From Alishewanella longhuensis (GTDB lineage Bacteria; Pseudomonadota; Gammaproteobacteria; Enterobacterales; Alteromonadaceae), in the NCBI RefSeq assembly GCF_014653435.1, contig NZ_BNAO01000009.1, positions 1 through 64,000 on the forward strand: a stretch of 64,000 nt of DNA, in the 5' to 3' direction. Under the pieces are notes generated by a model that searched no databases, was not told where the DNA came from, and was given only the letters and a program-made list of their open reading frames with translations. This document shows positions 25,680 to 35,108 of the stretch, piece after piece. The first letter of the stretch is position 1. The number at the start of each line of letters is the position of its first letter. Made by a program: the position numbers and the translations under genes.

Positions 25680-26468
25680 ATGCTAAGCTGCCGCACTATC
25701 TTTATTTCCGATGTTCATCTGGGCTGTAAAGACTGTCAGGCTGAGTATCTGCTCAGCTTTTTACAACAAAACCAGGCTGAGACAATTTATCTACTCGGTG
25801 ATATTGTTGATCTTTGGGCCATGCAAAAGCAGGTACATTGGCCGGCAGCACAAAATAAAGTCTTGCAATGCTTACTTCAAAAAGCCGAGCAAGGTAGTGA
25901 AATTATTTATATCCCTGGTAATCATGATGAAGCAATGCGCTTATATAAAGGCAAAAGCTTTGGCAATATCAAGATAGCGCTGCGCGCTAGTCATACCACA
26001 GCACAAGGCAAAACCTTACTGCTATTACATGGCGACGAATTTGATAAAGAAGTCAGTTTTGGCCGTTTTCAAAGCTGGCTGGGTGATAACCTCTATGATT
26101 TGCTGCTCTTTCTCAATCGCTGGTATAACCGTGGCCGTCGTTTAATGGGTGGCCGCTATTTTAGTCTGGCCGCCTATATCAAAAGCCGAGTCCCTGGCGC
26201 GCTGAAAGCCATTGCACGCTATCGGCAAGCTGCGATTAATAAGGCAAAAAGAGGCGGCTATGATGGTGTGGTGTGTGGTCATATTCACCATCCTGAGCTG
26301 GTCATTGAAGAGGGTATTATTTACTGTAACGATGGTGACTGGATTGATAGCTGTACCGCTCTGGTGGAACAACACGACGGTAGTTTAACCTTGCTGCATT
26401 GGGCGGAGCAACAACAACACCTGGCAGCGCTACCTGTACAGGCTGTAAAAAGTAATAAGGCAGCGTAA
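25680..26468 (+). CDS. UDP-2,3-diacylglucosamine diphosphatase-like metallophosphoesterase
   Basis: 262 residues from the ATG at 25680 (AAGGGA 7 nt upstream). Calcineurin-like metal motifs: SDVHLGC (about 8-14), LGDIVDLW, GNHDEA, HGDEFD and GHIHHPE. COG2908-type enzymes, including LpxH, cleave UDP-diacylglucosamine to lipid X in lipid A synthesis; the long form with the C-terminal GDWIDSCTALV is common in proteobacteria. Whether this one is the main LpxH cannot be told from the sequence. Confidence 0.82.
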   Translation: MLSCRTIFISDVHLGCKDCQAEYLLSFLQQNQAETIYLLGDIVDLWAMQKQVHWPAAQNKVLQCLLQKAEQGSEIIYIPGNHDEAMRLYKGKSFGNIKIALRASHTTAQGKTLLLLHGDEFDKEVSFGRFQSWLGDNLYDLLLFLNRWYNRGRRLMGGRYFSLAAYIKSRVPGALKAIARYRQAAINKAKRGGYDGVVCGHIHHPELVIEEGIIYCNDGDWIDSCTALVEQHDGSLTLLHWAEQQQHLAALPVQAVKSNKAA

Positions 26469-26477
26469 GCTGCCTTA
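26456..26477 (+). terminator. Hairpin terminator over the phosphoesterase stop codon
   Basis: Perfect 9-bp stem TAAGGCAGC / GCTGCCTTA with a GTAA loop that contains the stop codon. The plus side lacks a U-tract; the minus side is followed by TTACTTTTT, so it may also stop transcripts from the left-running flotillin operon. Confidence 0.5.
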
Positions 26478-26589
26478 TATCAATAACCACTATCCCGTTT
26501 TCAGCAAGTAGGGCAGTCGCCCTCTACTATTGCAACTGCCGTCGAACGCTAAGGTCCTGCTTTGCTGAAACGGATTTGTCTTCGCCAGA

Positions 26590-28326
26590 TCACAGCGGTT
26601 TTTTGACCGCATCGGCAATACCATTAATATCACCGGCTTTTAAGCCAATTTCAGATAATAGTGAATCTAAGATTGGGGCTTGCGCCCGGTAACGTAAGGC
26701 ACTATTAACGACCTGATCAGCCAATGAGCCATTGCCTTCAGTGCTTTCACTACCGCCAGCACCGCCGGCTCCTGCACCGCCCATACCATTGACCTGCAGG
26801 ATCTTAATATCACTAATCTGCTCCATTGGTTTAACACTTTGCGCAATAATCTCGGGTAAATTCTCAATCAGCGCTAAGCGTACCTGCATGGCAATTTGCT
26901 CTGCTGACAGCATATTAGCCGCAGCGTTAATCGCTTTCTTACCTTCAGCTTCTACTTCATAGGAACGCGCCTTAGCATCTGCCAGCAGTAATTCGGCATC
27001 CGCCTTACCCTTGGCGGATAAACGCACTTTGTCAGCTTCACCCTGAGCTGCAACCCGCATGGCTTCGGCCTGATCTTCCGCCGCCTTTTTCTCAGCTTCT
27101 GCCGAGACTACTAACTGAATGGCTTCTTTTTCGGCTAATTGCCGTGCCATAATCAATTCCACCTGCTTAGCCCGCTCTGCTTGCTCGGTTTGCCGCACGG
27201 TTAATACGCCCTCTTCTTGTCTTACTGCCAGGGCGCGAGCTTTATCTGCTTCAGCTTTGGCTTCAGATTCCGAGCGGGACTTTTCAGCAACTGCAATGGC
27301 TTTTTCCTGCGAGGCCAACTCGATAGCTTTTTGTCGCTCAATTTCTGCCTGCTCTACCGCGCGCTGCTTGGCGATTTCCATTTCCCGTACCGCACGTTCT
27401 TTTTGAATGGTCTCATTGTCGATATCGCGCTCTGAATTAATGCGCTTCAGATCAATCTCACGCTGTGCGGCAATCTGAGCTTCTTCTGCTTCACGCTTTT
27501 TCTCAGCTTGCTCGCGAGCGATTTCCGCCATTTGTGATGCCCGGCGAATAGAAACTTCACGCTCTTGCTCTAACTTCGCGTATTCTTCTTCGCGCGATAT
27601 TTGCAGCTTAGCGCGCTCTGCTTCCAGGTTTTTGGTTTTAATGGCTAAGTCGGTTTCCTGCTCAATATCGTTGCGGATCTTCCGGCGTGATTCAATCGCC
27701 TGGGTAAGCTTGGTTAAACCTTCAGCATCAAACGCATTTTGTGGATTAAAATGCTCAAAGGCAGTTTGGTCTAAACCCGTTAAAGATACCGACTCTAACT
27801 CCAGACCATTCTTTAACAGATCTTCAGATACCACATGTTGCACTTTTTGCACAAAGTCAACGCGCTTTTCGTGCAGCTCTTCCATCGCCATCTCGGCAGC
27901 AACAGAGCGGAGCGCATCAACAAACTTACCTTCTACCAGCTCTTTTAACTCCTGCGGGTTCATGGTTTTTAAACCCAAGGTTTGCGCGGCATTGGCAATA
28001 GCATCCACGGTCGGTTTAACCCGTACATAAAACTCAGCAGTTACGTCTGCCCGCATCCGATCTCGAGTGATCAATGCTTGTTCAGCCGCCCGGCGAACTT
28101 CTAAACGTAACGTATTCATATTTACCGGAATAATTTCATGTAGTACCGGTAACACTATGGCTCCGCCGTTCATAATCACTTTTTCGCCGCGAAAGCCGGT
28201 ACGTACAAAAGAAATCTCTTTGGTTGCTCTTTTATACAGTCGGGCCAAAATCATCCCAAGAATGATCAGGGCAACCAGCACAGCGCCAGCAATAATAAAA
28301 ATATGTGAAAAATTCTCTAATTGCAT
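26590..28326 (-). CDS. yqiK: Flotillin-family membrane protein YqiK
   Basis: 578 residues (E. coli YqiK 553). N-terminal membrane anchor (about 8-30), PHB/SPFH domain (about 35-215), then a very long Glu/Ala-rich coiled coil (about 225-455) and a GlyAla-rich segment near the C terminus. Flotillins organise membrane microdomains and membrane-stress responses. Fourth gene of an operon with yqiJ and a PspA/IM30-type protein; ATG with AGGAG 6 nt upstream, 42 nt after yqiJ. Confidence 0.92.
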   Translation of the reverse strand: MQLENFSHIFIIAGAVLVALIILGMILARLYKRATKEISFVRTGFRGEKVIMNGGAIVLPVLHEIIPVNMNTLRLEVRRAAEQALITRDRMRADVTAEFYVRVKPTVDAIANAAQTLGLKTMNPQELKELVEGKFVDALRSVAAEMAMEELHEKRVDFVQKVQHVVSEDLLKNGLELESVSLTGLDQTAFEHFNPQNAFDAEGLTKLTQAIESRRKIRNDIEQETDLAIKTKNLEAERAKLQISREEEYAKLEQEREVSIRRASQMAEIAREQAEKKREAEEAQIAAQREIDLKRINSERDIDNETIQKERAVREMEIAKQRAVEQAEIERQKAIELASQEKAIAVAEKSRSESEAKAEADKARALAVRQEEGVLTVRQTEQAERAKQVELIMARQLAEKEAIQLVVSAEAEKKAAEDQAEAMRVAAQGEADKVRLSAKGKADAELLLADAKARSYEVEAEGKKAINAAANMLSAEQIAMQVRLALIENLPEIIAQSVKPMEQISDIKILQVNGMGGAGAGGAGGSESTEGNGSLADQVVNSALRYRAQAPILDSLLSEIGLKAGDINGIADAVKKPL

Positions 28327-28368
28327 ACTATCTCCTTTTATGTGGTTACTTTCCGTTGCGCAGACAGC

Positions 28369-29043
28369 TTATTTGTCTGTTTCACTTAAATGTGGATTAT
28401 CGTTTTTAATTGCTTTGTAAATTGCCCCCTGTCGGGTCAATAAGAGGACTTCGGTGCCTTGCTCAAATGTTTCTAAAGCGTTGTCGGGTTCTACCTGCAC
28501 ATAGTGCTGGTAGCCATGTTGATCCTTTACTCTGGCTTCTGCTGCATATTGATGTTTAGCGGTGCCCAAGGTAATCACGGCGATACGGCCTAGCAGGCTA
28601 TCACTCGTTACTGCCGTGGTTTCATCACGCGGCATGATGCGTTGTAATACGCCGCCACCCAGCCGCACCGCAGGCAAACTCAGCACGAACACGGCAGGTA
28701 CCGCTAACCAAGCCGGCGCCATTACCCCTAATACCGATTGCAACATGCTCTGTAGTATCAGACCTAACAAGCCAAAGCTGAGTAAGAACACCACCAACAG
28801 CATTAGCAGAGGCACTTCGCCAATGCGCAGCCAGCCAAAAAACCGGCTTAGCGCACTGTCAGCATCCAATTGCCCTACTTCAGTATGCGGGCTGAGCTCG
28901 ACTTCCGGTAAGACCCCATCAAATGATGACGTCATACTGCCACCGAAAACAAGCGCTACCAGCTCTAACACACCGAGCAACAGCATTAGCAACAAGGCGA
29001 TACTGAATACCAGATTTTCGCTGGCAAGCAACAATTCCAACAT
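28369..29043 (-). CDS. yqiJ: YqiJ inner-membrane OB-fold protein
   Basis: 224 residues (E. coli YqiJ 209). Two membrane regions (about 12-35 and 78-130, the second probably two helices) surround a loop, followed by an OB-fold (about 150-215; LLGRIAVITLGTAKHQYAAEARVKD reads so at positions about 145-169), typical of NfeD-like partners of flotillins. Its ATG shares a base with the upstream stop (TAATG). Confidence 0.88.
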   Translation of the reverse strand: MLELLLASENLVFSIALLLMLLLGVLELVALVFGGSMTSSFDGVLPEVELSPHTEVGQLDADSALSRFFGWLRIGEVPLLMLLVVFLLSFGLLGLILQSMLQSVLGVMAPAWLAVPAVFVLSLPAVRLGGGVLQRIMPRDETTAVTSDSLLGRIAVITLGTAKHQYAAEARVKDQHGYQHYVQVEPDNALETFEQGTEVLLLTRQGAIYKAIKNDNPHLSETDK

Positions 29044-29714
29044 TAGGCTTTGCCTGCTTTTAAGGCCGCTAAGCGCTCAGACACCCGGTTTTTTCTGCTC
29101 AACTCTTCCAGCTCGGCCAGCTTACCAGCATTGCCTAAAGCGGTATCCCGCCCGGCAATACCCGAGTTACGTTCCAGGATCCGACCAAACGCATCTGCCG
29201 CCCGTTCAGCTTTTTGCTCGGCAGAGTCTTTACGCCCTGTAGCTGCTTCACTACCTGCAGTGGCTTTGGCTTGCTGCGCGGCTACAAAAGCTTGTAACTC
29301 AGCACGCATTTCGCGTTTCTTTGCCTGCAATGCCTGAATAAAGCCTTCCAACTCTTTTTCACGTGCGGCGCAATCTGCTATTGAAGCTTCCAGTACCGGA
29401 ATACGTGCTTCGATATCCATTTGCTCAGCTATACCCGCTTCGGCGAGATCGTCCCGACCATTGGCTACAGCAATCTGTAATTGTTCAGATAAGGCTTCAT
29501 AACGGCTGTTTTCTTCCATCAGCTTTTTGCTAGCAAGATGTTTTTGCGCCACCTGTTGACCTAACTCGGTACGGGTATCGGCAATAGCGGTGTCTAACTC
29601 ACGGATGGCTTGCTCCATCACGGTTTCTGGCGCGCTATTTTCTACCGCATCCACTAAGGCATTCACGCTGCCACTGACTAACCGGGCGACCCGGCGGGTA
29701 ATACTTTCACTCAT
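29043..29714 (-). CDS. PspA/IM30-family protein
   Basis: 223 residues, almost all helical coiled coil with the PspA/IM30 pattern (RVARLVSGSVNALVDAVEN, then VMEQAIRELDTAIADTRTEL). PspA-type proteins bind stressed membranes and form ESCRT-III-like assemblies. Start at the ATG at 29714, with AGGAG upstream; a GTG three bases earlier is possible. The ATG shares one base with the stop of the first operon gene, so the four genes are tightly packed. No PspF or PspBC is nearby. Confidence 0.85.
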   Translation of the reverse strand: MSESITRRVARLVSGSVNALVDAVENSAPETVMEQAIRELDTAIADTRTELGQQVAQKHLASKKLMEENSRYEALSEQLQIAVANGRDDLAEAGIAEQMDIEARIPVLEASIADCAAREKELEGFIQALQAKKREMRAELQAFVAAQQAKATAGSEAATGRKDSAEQKAERAADAFGRILERNSGIAGRDTALGNAGKLAELEELSRKNRVSERLAALKAGKA

Positions 29715-30214
29715 CACTGTGCTCCTTGTACTGCCAGACGATGCTGAGTAATTAACTCAGCAAGTTTAAAAAGGCCATCGTGCTCTGCCGTGCTTTGCGG
29801 CTGAGTTACCGCCAAGGGCAAAAGTGATGACACTATATTTAACACTTGTTGCGTAACTTGTTGCTCTGCTTGTTGTAACTCACGAATATTCAGGCCATTA
29901 CTGCGAGCGCCTAAGGTTTGTAGTAACGCCAAAAGCTCTGGTAAACCAGACAGTAAACGGTTAACCGTATCGGTTCTAATCTGTAGCTGTTGTTGCCGGA
30001 CCAATAGCGGCCGGCTAAGCTGTTTGCACCACTCGTCCATTTGCGCCAGATTCCCGGCAAAGTCATCATAACTGGCATAGCGGCTGCGGGTTTCAGCCAG
30101 TAAGGCACGTAACTTGTCTGAGGGAGTATGGGCGCCTTCATAAGCAAGTGTGCTAATAAACTCGGCATCTTCTACACTAATTCTGGCACTAAAGGGTACC
30201 GTTTTGTTGGTCAT
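29714..30214 (-). CDS. Ribbon-helix-helix-like first gene of the pspA/yqiJK operon
   Basis: 166 residues. The N terminus (about 5-45) reads as a ribbon-helix-helix: a basic strand VPFSARIS, helix VEDAEFISTLAYEG, and helix TPSDKLRALLAETR. The rest (about 50-166) is helical and glutamine-rich. No known function. It starts the operon, AAGG upstream of the ATG. The promoter region carries a perfect palindrome, so DNA binding with autoregulation is a reasonable guess, not shown. Confidence 0.75.
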   Translation of the reverse strand: MTNKTVPFSARISVEDAEFISTLAYEGAHTPSDKLRALLAETRSRYASYDDFAGNLAQMDEWCKQLSRPLLVRQQQLQIRTDTVNRLLSGLPELLALLQTLGARSNGLNIRELQQAEQQVTQQVLNIVSSLLPLAVTQPQSTAEHDGLFKLAELITQHRLAVQGAQ

Positions 30215-30252
30215 AGCTTGGCCTTTTTTTAAACAGTGCTGCTATTTCCATC

Positions 30253-30280
30253 AGTGTATGCAACTGAATTCAGTTGTCAA
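30253..30280 (-). promoter_or_regulatory. Promoter of the RHH/pspA/yqiJK operon
   Basis: On the minus strand: perfect TTGACA (30275-30280), 16-bp spacer, TACACT (30253-30258). Predicted start near 30246, 32 nt before the ATG. No sigma-54 (GG-N10-GC) element was seen, unlike the pspA operon of E. coli. Confidence 0.55.
30261..30276. promoter_or_regulatory. Perfect 16-bp palindrome in the promoter spacer
   Basis: CAACTGAATTCAGTTG, fully symmetric, occupies the spacer between -35 and -10 and overlaps the edge of the -35 box. This is a classic repressor site location. The RHH-like first protein of the operon is the obvious candidate regulator. Confidence 0.6.
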
Positions 30281-30372
30281 CATCAAGAAACATAAAAATA
30301 CAAAAAAATTACTTTTGCCAAGTTACTGGACGGGTATCTCCGCTGTTTTTCTGAAAAATCACCTTTTTTAAG

Positions 30373-30402
30373 GCGAAAAAAAACCCTGCAGTGCAGGGTT
30401 TT
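30373..30402 (-). terminator. pckA terminator
   Basis: 11-bp stem AAAACCCTGCA / TGCAGGGTTTT, on the minus strand followed by a run of T residues, just downstream of the pckA stop codon. Confidence 0.85.
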
Positions 30403-30419
30403 AGCTTTAGGCTTTAGCG

Positions 30420-32018
30420 TTACAACTGCGGACCAGCAGCAACTAAGGCTTTACCTTCATCGTTATCAGTAAACTTAACAAAGTTATCTACGAAACGTTT
30501 TGCCAAATCTTTAGCCTTAACTTCCCAGTCTGCAGTATTGGCATAGGTTGCCCGCGGATCCAGGATGCCATCTTCTACATCATGCAGATGTGTTGGAATA
30601 GCCAGATTGAAATACGGCAGTTGCACAAACTCGGCATTTTCGATGCTGCCATCTAGGATAGCATCGATAATGGCACGGGTGGCCTTGATTGAAATTCGCT
30701 TGCCGGTACCATTCCAGCCAGTATTGACCAGATAGGCTTCTGCACCAGACGCTTCCATCCGCTTACCTAATACTTCTGCATATTTGGTTGGATGCAGGCT
30801 TAAGAAAGCGGCACCAAAACAACTAGAGAAAGTAGGAGTAGGCTCGGTAATACCACGCTCAGTGCCTGCTAACTTGGCGGTGAAACCTGACAGGAAGTGA
30901 TATTTGGCCTGATCTTTAGTTAACTTCGATACCGGTGGTAATACGCCAAAAGCATCAGCGGTTAAGAAAATAACTTTCTTAGCATGGCCGGCTTTAGATA
31001 CTGGCGTCACAATATTATCGATATGGTAGATAGGATATGAAACGCGAGTATTTTCCGTTTTCGAACCATCGTTAAAATCAATGGTACCATCGGCAGCAAC
31101 ACTGACGTTTTCTAACAACGCATCGCGACGGATCGCATTGTAGATATCTGGCTCGTTTTCTTTCGACAAATTAATAGTTTTAGCATAACAACCGCCTTCA
31201 AAATTAAAGACGCCGTCATCATCCCAGCCATGTTCATCATCACCAATTAACTGGCGCTTAGGATCGGTGGATAAGGTGGTTTTACCTGTACCAGACAAAC
31301 CAAAGAACACCGCCACATCACCGTCCTGACCTACGTTGGCAGAACAGTGCATTGACGCAATGCCTTGTAATGGTAAAAAGTAGTTCATCATCGAGAACAT
31401 ACCTTTTTTCATCTCACCGCCGTACCAGGTACCACCAATTAACTGAATACGCTCAGTTAAATTAAAGGCAACAAAGTTTTCAGAGTTAAGACCATGCTTT
31501 TGCCAATCTGGGTTAGTGCACTTAGCACCGTTCATCACGATAAAATCCGGCTTATAGCTTTTCAGCTCTTCGTCCGTTGGTCGGATAAACATATTTTTTA
31601 CGAAGTGTGCCTGCCACGCTACCTCAGTGATAAAACGCACAGCTAGGCGCGTATCGGCATTGGCACCGCAATAGGTATCTACTACAAACAAACGCTTGCC
31701 CGATAACTGTTTTGTGACCAATGCTTTTAGATCAGTCCACACTTCAGTACTGATCGGCTTATTGTCATTTTTGCCCTGATCTGACCACCACACGGTATCG
31801 CGGGTGGTGTCATCACGTACAATATACTTATCTTTTGGCGAACGGCCGGTAAAGATCCCAGTATCAACTGAAACCGCGCCGAGTTCCGTCAGTTTACCTT
31901 GTTCATACCCTGCTAAATCACTGCGCGTTTCTTCAGCAAACAGCAAATCATATGATGGGTTGTAGATGACTTCCGTGACATTCGTGATGCCATATTGGCC
32001 CAAATCCAGATCGGACAT
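30420..32018 (-). CDS. pckA: Phosphoenolpyruvate carboxykinase (ATP) PckA
   Basis: Converts oxaloacetate plus ATP to phosphoenolpyruvate, the first step of gluconeogenesis. It is 532 residues (E. coli 540). P-loop [11 protein letters not shown] (240-250), the metal-binding [21 protein letters not shown] region and the substrate region [11 protein letters not shown] (57-67) are seen. AGGAG 8 nt before the ATG. Lies in the conserved neighbourhood pckA, nudE, yrfG, hslR, hslO, envZ, ompR found in E. coli. Confidence 0.97.
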   Translation of the reverse strand: MSDLDLGQYGITNVTEVIYNPSYDLLFAEETRSDLAGYEQGKLTELGAVSVDTGIFTGRSPKDKYIVRDDTTRDTVWWSDQGKNDNKPISTEVWTDLKALVTKQLSGKRLFVVDTYCGANADTRLAVRFITEVAWQAHFVKNMFIRPTDEELKSYKPDFIVMNGAKCTNPDWQKHGLNSENFVAFNLTERIQLIGGTWYGGEMKKGMFSMMNYFLPLQGIASMHCSANVGQDGDVAVFFGLSGTGKTTLSTDPKRQLIGDDEHGWDDDGVFNFEGGCYAKTINLSKENEPDIYNAIRRDALLENVSVAADGTIDFNDGSKTENTRVSYPIYHIDNIVTPVSKAGHAKKVIFLTADAFGVLPPVSKLTKDQAKYHFLSGFTAKLAGTERGITEPTPTFSSCFGAAFLSLHPTKYAEVLGKRMEASGAEAYLVNTGWNGTGKRISIKATRAIIDAILDGSIENAEFVQLPYFNLAIPTHLHDVEDGILDPRATYANTADWEVKAKDLAKRFVDNFVKFTDNDEGKALVAAGPQL

Positions 32019-32084
32019 GTGTAGACTCCTAAGGGTACTGTAGGTAAGGGGCAGTCTCTAGCGGACTTAATTAATTTGTTGCTC

Positions 32085-32113
32085 TTTGAGCAGAAGGCTG
32101 CTTTCTGCTCAAA
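32085..32113 (-). other. Strong hairpin upstream of pckA
   Basis: 11-bp perfect stem TTTGAGCAGAA / TTCTGCTCAAA, 7-nt loop, 67 nt before the pckA ATG. It can be a 5' leader structure of pckA or the end of the upstream cysQ transcript. There is no U-tract of length on the minus strand (after the stem comes CAAATTAATTAAG-type sequence), so leader structure is more likely. The remainder of 32019-32239 shows no gene. Confidence 0.4.
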
Positions 32114-32239
32114 AAACACCCGCGTATAATAGCGTTTTTTGGCACTAAAAGATAGTTATGTTTTCAGGCTAATTAGGCTATAAGGCAATAAATACGCGGC
32201 CTCTAGCCAGTTGCTTAATTACTAAAACTGGTAATTTTA

Positions 32240-33064
32240 TTACAAAATGCGGGCTGTAGATTTGGCTTTAATCAGCTGTTGCCAGGGTAACTCAGCCTGA
32301 CCTATCACCATAAAATCAGGATTAGCTAAGGTTTCTCGCTGATTGTAACTTAGCGCCGAAAACTGACTATCCAGAATTTTACCGCCCGCTTCTTCAACAA
32401 TAACCTGCACCGCGCCAGTATCCCATTCGCCGGTAGGGCCAAGCCGTAAATAACAATCTGCTTTACCTTCAGCGACCAGACAACTTTTCAACGAGCAGCT
32501 ACCCAGTGGAATATATTGCACTTGCTGGTCGGCATTCAGTAAGGCGGTAATGGGTTCTAAGGGTTGACGACGACTAACGGCAATGCGCAATTGCTCACCG
32601 GGTTGATGTTGGTGCACCTGAATGCGATTGATCAGATTTTTTTGCTGTTTAAAAGCACCATTGCCACGGGTTGCATAATAAAGTATGTCTTCCTTTGGCC
32701 AGTAAATAACCCCCAAAGCTGGCCAGCCATGCTCCACCAAGGCGATGCTAACAGCAAAGTCGCCACTGCGCGCCACAAATTCCTGGGTACCATCCATAGG
32801 ATCAATTAGCCAGTAGCGTGGCCAGTCGTACCGCTGGGTTAACGGCACTAAATGCGTTTCTTCAGAAATGATCGGGATTTCTGGCGTAAGTGCAGATAAT
32901 TTAGCAATGATATGAGCGTTTGCTGCAAGATCAGCAGAGGTTACCGGACTGAGATCCTGCTTGTTATGTTCAGTAAAATCACCACTTTGATACATTTGCC
33001 ACAAAATAGCCCCTGCTTCACGGGCTGTGGTTTTTACAGGTTCAAGCAGTTTGCTTAAAAACAT
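32240..33064 (-). CDS. cysQ: 3'(2'),5'-bisphosphate nucleotidase CysQ
   Basis: CysQ removes toxic 3'-phosphoadenosine 5'-phosphate from sulfate assimilation. It is 274 residues from the ATG at 33064 (an upstream TTG at 33094 is an alternative). Inositol-monophosphatase-fold metal motifs: ISEE (about 68-71), LIDPMDGTQEF (about 87-97) and GEWDTGAVQVI (about 215-225). The start overlaps nudE by 23 bp, so nudE and cysQ are co-transcribed. Slightly longer than E. coli CysQ (246). Confidence 0.93.
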   Translation of the reverse strand: MFLSKLLEPVKTTAREAGAILWQMYQSGDFTEHNKQDLSPVTSADLAANAHIIAKLSALTPEIPIISEETHLVPLTQRYDWPRYWLIDPMDGTQEFVARSGDFAVSIALVEHGWPALGVIYWPKEDILYYATRGNGAFKQQKNLINRIQVHQHQPGEQLRIAVSRRQPLEPITALLNADQQVQYIPLGSCSLKSCLVAEGKADCYLRLGPTGEWDTGAVQVIVEEAGGKILDSQFSALSYNQRETLANPDFMVIGQAELPWQQLIKAKSTARIL

Positions 33065-33629
33065 CCGGATGAGCTTCCAAATACTGTTGAGCAAGCAACA
33101 AAGCCGCTACGCTTCGCGCTTCGGTAAAATCAGCCTGTTGCAGTAAAGCTGCGGTGTGCTGCCGCGACCAAGTGATTAACTCTAGTGGTTCAGGTTCATC
33201 CCCAGCCAGGCGCTCTGCATATAAGTCAAAGGCCAATACTATGTGCATTGTAGCATTAAAATAGCCGGGTGCTAAAGCCAGTGATTTTAACTGGATAAAA
33301 CGTCCGGCACCAAAACCTATCTCTTCTTTTAATTCGCGGTTAGCCGCGGTCAATATGTCCTCGCCGGGATCAATTAATCCTTTTGGAAAACCCAGCTGAT
33401 AATCATGGGTACCGGCGCAATATTCACGCACCAGATAAAAATTATCTGGATCAGGACAAGCGATAATCATCACAGCGCCACGATTACTGCCACGCATCCT
33501 TTCATAAGTGCGTTCTTCACCATTACTAAAACGAAGCTGCAATTGCTCAACTTTAAACAAGCGACTTTGCGCGATGATCTCTTGGGCAAGAATTTCCGGC
33601 TTCTGTTTGTCGCTGTAACGCTGCGTCAT
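33042..33629 (-). CDS. nudE: ADP-compounds hydrolase NudE
   Basis: A Nudix hydrolase of adenosine diphosphate nucleosides (ADP-ribose, NADH, Ap3A). 195 residues (E. coli 186). The Nudix box GLIDPGEDILTAANRELKEE (about 84-106) is intact, preceded by RMRGSNRGAVMII and followed by LALAPGYFNATMHIVLA, as in NudE. Divergent from yrfG, as in E. coli. Confidence 0.93.
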   Translation of the reverse strand: MTQRYSDKQKPEILAQEIIAQSRLFKVEQLQLRFSNGEERTYERMRGSNRGAVMIIACPDPDNFYLVREYCAGTHDYQLGFPKGLIDPGEDILTAANRELKEEIGFGAGRFIQLKSLALAPGYFNATMHIVLAFDLYAERLAGDEPEPLELITWSRQHTAALLQQADFTEARSVAALLLAQQYLEAHPDVFKQTA

Positions 33630-33689
33630 ACTTTGCTCTCTGTTAAACTAGATTATGGCGTACTATAAAACGAATAATAGGAAAAACCT

Positions 33690-34361
33690 ATGCTGCAATG
33701 GTCCGAAATAGATACCGTACTGCTGGATATGGATGGAACACTACTGGATTTACACTTTGATAATTATTTTTGGCAAGTGCATCTACCAAAACGTTGGGCT
33801 GAAATCGCGGGGATAAGCGAACAAGCAGCGACCACAGAACTAATGACCGAGTATCAGCACTTACAAGGTAAACTGGAGTGGTATTGTTTGGATTACTGGG
33901 GGAAACGCCTGCAGCTACCTATTACCGAGCTGAAACGGGAAATTATGCATAAGATCCAGATGCGTGCTGATGTTCCTGAGTTTTTAACTGCACTAAAAAA
34001 AACCGGTCGCCATGTCGTGCTGGTCACTAATGCTCACCCGGATAGTCTATCACTGAAAATTGAGCGGACGGACTTGGCAAACTACATCGAGCAGCTGATC
34101 TCTACTCATGAATTTGGTGTAACTAAAGAAAGCCAGGCGCTGTGGCAACGCCTGCAACACCGGCTGGGATTTGATCCCAACCGCACCCTTTTTGTCGACG
34201 ATAGCTTACCCATACTGCAGTCGGCAAAACAGTATGGCATTAAGCATTTACTGGCAGTGGCTAATCCAGATAGCCAAAAACCCCATACAACCTTTGCTGA
34301 GTTTCCTGCCATTACAGACTATCAGGTGCTACTAGCAGATATTTATCAAAGCCGTCGTTAA
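33690..34361 (+). CDS. yrfG: HAD-family GMP/IMP nucleotidase YrfG
   Basis: 223 residues (E. coli 222). HAD motif I VLLDMDGTLLDL (about 10-21), motif II VTNAH (about 112-116) and motif IV FVDDSLPIL (about 168-176) are all in place. Dephosphorylates purine mononucleotides. AGG 8 nt before the ATG. Its last 4 bases overlap the convergent gspN gene. Confidence 0.92.
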   Translation: MLQWSEIDTVLLDMDGTLLDLHFDNYFWQVHLPKRWAEIAGISEQAATTELMTEYQHLQGKLEWYCLDYWGKRLQLPITELKREIMHKIQMRADVPEFLTALKKTGRHVVLVTNAHPDSLSLKIERTDLANYIEQLISTHEFGVTKESQALWQRLQHRLGFDPNRTLFVDDSLPILQSAKQYGIKHLLAVANPDSQKPHTTFAEFPAITDYQVLLADIYQSRR

Positions 34362-35107
34362 AAGTTAAGCGAGTAACGGCCATTTGCATCAGGCTGGCCG
34401 ACAAAGCGCATCGCCTGATGCACCTCCTCTGGTAAACTGGCATCGGGCAGTAAACTGCCCTGCACTCTCAAGTTACCGGCAGGTGAAACCGTTACCCGAA
34501 CCGCCAACGATAACAGATTTTCCGGATCCGTGATCAGTACTGGCTGCCCCTCTTCACAACTTAAGCTGGCATGAATATGCTTTAAATCCAGCCAGGTGCC
34601 TGTAGGTGGCTGTAAGCTGGCATCTAGCCAACTTGCTTGCCCTTGCAAACCCAGACACTGCTGTTGCGCTAATTGCAGTTGCTGAATGTCGATCAGCAAT
34701 TCGCCCGTAGCCTGCACCGGTAGTGGCAATTGTAAATAGGGTAACAAATTGGCCACCGGCAGCTTTAGCATGGTGTTTTGTAACCTGATACTGCCAAAAC
34801 CGGCCTTTATTGTGGCTTGCAGATAAGGCTGCTCGGGCACTTGTAATGAGCCACTCTGCACCTGTAATCTGGCTGATAAGCCAAGCAATGACCAAGGGTT
34901 TAATTGCCAGCTAACAGCAGGTAAGCGCAGCTGTTGGTAGGATAATTGCTGAATTTCACCCCGCCACAAAGTCCCTGAAACTGGTCCTAGCTGCACTCCA
35001 GCCGGTAAAGGTGCTAAACGCAGCCACCAGCTGGCCGGAGTTAAAACGAATAAAAATACCAGATATAAAACGAATCCAAGCAGAGCTAACTTCCAATGCT
35101 TTCTCAT
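34358..35107 (-). CDS. gspN: Type II secretion protein GspN
   Basis: Last gene of the gspC-N operon. 249 residues from the ATG at 35107 (the frame extends upstream over gspM without similarity). One N-terminal membrane segment (about 7-27), then a beta-rich periplasmic domain with WWLRLAPLPAGVQLGPVSGTLWRGE typical of GspN (residues about 27-51). Accessory part of the secretion system; not always required. Confidence 0.9.
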   Translation of the reverse strand: MRKHWKLALLGFVLYLVFLFVLTPASWWLRLAPLPAGVQLGPVSGTLWRGEIQQLSYQQLRLPAVSWQLNPWSLLGLSARLQVQSGSLQVPEQPYLQATIKAGFGSIRLQNTMLKLPVANLLPYLQLPLPVQATGELLIDIQQLQLAQQQCLGLQGQASWLDASLQPPTGTWLDLKHIHASLSCEEGQPVLITDPENLLSLAVRVTVSPAGNLRVQGSLLPDASLPEEVHQAMRFVGQPDANGRYSLNF

Positions 35108-35108
35108 A

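Noticed and set aside
28562-29242. Plus-strand 226-codon frame antisense to yqiJ and the PspA gene
   Set aside because: Serine- and arginine-rich shadow of coiled-coil codons on the other strand; no ribosome site or family.
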